Source: Psychrobacillus lasiicapitis
GTDB taxonomy: Bacteria; Bacillota; Bacilli; Bacillales_A; Planococcaceae
Direction of reading: 5' to 3'
Assembly: GCF_006861795.1 (NCBI RefSeq)
Contig: NZ_VDGH01000004.1
Span: 186,001-250,000, forward strand
Length of the DNA stretch: 64,000 bases
In this document: piece after piece, positions 62,239 to 64,000 of the stretch
How positions within the stretch are numbered: the stretch's first letter is position 1
Layout of the letters: the number at the start of each line of letters is the position of its first letter
Notes under the pieces: generated by a model
What the model saw: only the letters and a program-made list of their open reading frames with translations
Told to the model about the DNA's origin: nothing
Database searches by the model: none
Program-made: the position numbers and the translations under genes

Positions 62239-63810
62239 GTGAACTTGAAGATTATCGAACAGAATGATGAAATCACATTAACTGAAAAGAATGGACGTGT
62301 GTTCATAGCGATAACTAATGGTGGATATACCTTGAAGAAATTTGATGAATTGACACGCAAGCACACCCGTCTGAAAGTATCGAATTTTTTAGCGTTAAAA
62401 AATGCATTTGAACATAAAACGCATGAACCTATTGAGATAGGTAGTTGGATTGAAAGCATGGAGTTAGAAATAAGTGCAGATAAAATGGAAGCGCTCTTGA
62501 CGATTTATGAATCACAGACATACATCCAAGAAAATTTAGCTGAAATTTATACAAACATTCAAAAAGTATTGCAGGAACAACAGATCATCTATGGTCTTAA
62601 ACCAATCGATTTACTAAATGTAAAGTCAGGAAAAACATACATAGTTGCAACAGGATTGCCTCCTCAAAAAGGGGGAAATGCGAAAGTGACATATTTGGGT
62701 CAAGCAGAAAAAAAGCCTGTCATTAAAGAGAATGGTAACACCGACTTTTTTGACATGAATTTTATTGTCGAAATAAAAGAAGGCTCCTGGTTAGGAGAAA
62801 AAATCCCAGCCCAAAAAGGGATAGATGGCATAAATATACTTGGGGAAAACGTACCAGCCGAACCAGGAGATGATATAAAACTAAATTATGATACAAAAAG
62901 TGCATACGAAGTAGAGGAAGACGGCAAAACTGTGCTTCGATCTAAAACAAAGGGTATTATTGGAGAGGTAAATGGTGTATTATCTGTTAAAAAGCATCTC
63001 GTCATTGATGGAGATGTTGGATTAGAAACAGGGAATCTAACATTTGATGGATCGATACAAGTGAAAGGTACTGTGATGGCAGGATATTCAGTTATCGCAT
63101 CAGGAGACGTATCGATTGATGGAAAAGAAGGAGTAAATGCGGCGGAATTGATAAAATCCACTGAAGGTGATGTCTATATAAAAGGGGGCATTTTCGGACG
63201 AGGTGCAACAAAAGTCGAAGCATACAAAAATATTTTTGTTAAGCATGCGAACGAATGTACTTTAGAAGCAAAAGATACTATTAATATCGGATTTTATGCG
63301 CTCGGCTCTACTATTTCAGCCAACCAAATCCTCCTCAATGAACGTAAAGGGAAAATTATTGGTGGAAAGACGATAGCGGTCAATTCGATTATTGCTGCAT
63401 ATTCTGGTAATAGTTTGGAAAGAAAAACGGAACTGATTGTCCAAGGGATCGATCGGAAAATATTAAAAGAAAACGCAAAAGAGAAAGCGCAGGAAATGAT
63501 TAAGCTACAAGAGGAAATGTCGAAGTTGAAACTCCAAATTGACCAATTAAAAAATGCCCTTACTGTTCAACAAATAGCTGTTTTCGAACAAACAAAGCAA
63601 AAGTACAACCAATTGCAGGTAGAAATAAAAGAAATTGATACAGAGATTAAGCGTATTTTAAGAACGTTACGACAACCCAATAATTATTATATTCATATTA
63701 CAAAAGAAGCTAATGCTGGGACAATTATTCAAATCGGCTACAAAACTTCCGTCTTATCAAGTCCTACGAAAGGGAAATTTAAAATAGAAAATGGGGAGTT
63801 AAATGTCTAA
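62239..63810 (+). CDS. FapA-type (DUF342) polymer-forming protein
   Basis: 523 residues, GTG start with GGAGAGG upstream. N-terminal domain (1-120), a central right-handed beta-helix region of DUF342 (about 210-400: LVIDGDVGLETGNLTFDGSIQVKGTVMAGYSVIASGDVSIDG...), a coiled coil (about 410-475) and a small C-terminal beta part. Family members are cytosolic polymer-forming proteins of uncertain function, often near sporulation or motility genes. Overlaps the next gene by 8 nt. Confidence 0.85.
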   Translation: MNLKIIEQNDEITLTEKNGRVFIAITNGGYTLKKFDELTRKHTRLKVSNFLALKNAFEHKTHEPIEIGSWIESMELEISADKMEALLTIYESQTYIQENLAEIYTNIQKVLQEQQIIYGLKPIDLLNVKSGKTYIVATGLPPQKGGNAKVTYLGQAEKKPVIKENGNTDFFDMNFIVEIKEGSWLGEKIPAQKGIDGINILGENVPAEPGDDIKLNYDTKSAYEVEEDGKTVLRSKTKGIIGEVNGVLSVKKHLVIDGDVGLETGNLTFDGSIQVKGTVMAGYSVIASGDVSIDGKEGVNAAELIKSTEGDVYIKGGIFGRGATKVEAYKNIFVKHANECTLEAKDTINIGFYALGSTISANQILLNERKGKIIGGKTIAVNSIIAAYSGNSLERKTELIVQGIDRKILKENAKEKAQEMIKLQEEMSKLKLQIDQLKNALTVQQIAVFEQTKQKYNQLQVEIKEIDTEIKRILRTLRQPNNYYIHITKEANAGTIIQIGYKTSVLSSPTKGKFKIENGELNV

Positions 63811-64000
63811 AATACCCGTATATGCGCACCGTGGAGCTCCAAATCGAGCGGTAGAGAATTCTTTAAAAGCTTTTAGGCGAGTGCTGATGTTAGGAGTAGA
63901 TGGAATCGAAATTGATTTACAGCTTTCTGCAGATGGTGTTGCATTCGTCACTCATGATATTGACTTTTTTAGATTAGCTGGAAATAGTCGACGTATTACA
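63803..64000 (+). CDS. Glycerophosphodiester phosphodiesterase, N-terminal part
   Basis: 66 codons visible before the window ends. Starts SKIPVYAHRGAPNRAVENSL (catalytic His-Arg and Glu) and continues GVDGIEIDLQLSADGVAFVTHD with the metal-binding Glu-Asp pair and second His. Cuts glycerophosphodiesters to glycerol-3-phosphate. A similar gene (yqiK) lies downstream of spo0A in B. subtilis. Confidence 0.9.
   Translation, partial: MSKIPVYAHRGAPNRAVENSLKAFRRVLMLGVDGIEIDLQLSADGVAFVTHDIDFFRLAGNSRRIT

Noticed and set aside
1-64000. CRISPR arrays, tRNA or rRNA genes, insertion sequences
   Set aside because: No regularly spaced 25-40-nt repeats, no tRNA cloverleaf, no rRNA and no transposase frames were seen.

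Overview
The window is low-GC Gram-positive DNA from a member of the Bacillales. The order gcvT-gcvPA-gcvPB ... yqhL-lipM ... yqhT-efp-spoIIIA-accBC-yqhY-nusB-folD-xseAB-ispA-dxs-yqxC-ahrC-recN-spoIVB-spo0A matches the Bacillus subtilis chromosome. The divergence and an adenosylcobalamin-dependent ribonucleotide reductase inserted in this block suggest a Planococcaceae/Caryophanaceae-type relative (inferred, not proven).

Region 1 (about 0.27-29.4 kb) is a prophage with a contractile tail of the PBSX/skin type. The order is: ssb and small early genes; a duplicated accessory cassette of membrane-protein genes (1.6-3.9 kb); a late regulator; terminase; SPP1-like portal; Mu F-like head protein; a Prp-like cysteine protease; scaffold; major capsid; connectors; sheath; tube; tail chaperone (reading frame broken or programmed); tape measure; LysM protein; baseplate, hub, spike and wedge; short fibres. 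Next comes a self-contained accessory cassette (zinc-ribbon protein, then a membrane-GAF protein abutting a Panacea-domain protein, probably a toxin-antitoxin or defence pair), followed by XhlA, holin and amidase. A right arm carries a secreted protein on the minus strand and small regulatory genes. I see no integrase or repressor, so the element is probably defective, domesticated or rearranged. A truncated VOC-family gene lies at the left edge.

Region 2 (29.4-44.9 kb) is host core. It holds shikimate kinase; a tandem glycine riboswitch with terminator controlling the glycine cleavage operon; a membrane protein and an AAA ATPase; rhodanese yqhL; and octanoyltransferase lipM, which links to lipoylation of the glycine cleavage H protein. 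Next is nrdJ, preceded by two NrdR-box-like sites and interrupted by a 340-nt ORF-less group I intron. A pair of small DMT transporters with an ArsR-type regulator and matching palindromes follows, then yqhR, yqhT and efp.

Region 3 (45-64 kb) is a sporulation and housekeeping block. The sporulation genes look decayed. spoIIIAA and spoIIIAB are absent, their place being taken by a 21-nt-period tandem repeat. spoIIIAF is cut to about 50 codons, spoIIIAE and spoIIIAG are short, SpoIVB is short, and spo0A has an in-frame TAA at codon 5. Fatty-acid (accBC), DNA repair (xseAB, recN), isoprenoid (ispA, dxs) and arginine-regulator (ahrC) genes are intact. The window ends in a fapA-like gene and a truncated glycerophosphodiesterase gene.

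Most interesting: the nrdJ group I intron, the spo0A nonsense codon with spoIIIA erosion, the membrane-GAF/Panacea pair, the duplicated xtrA-linked cassette, and a phage-borne Prp-like protease with QF-type motifs at the N-termini of scaffold and capsid.
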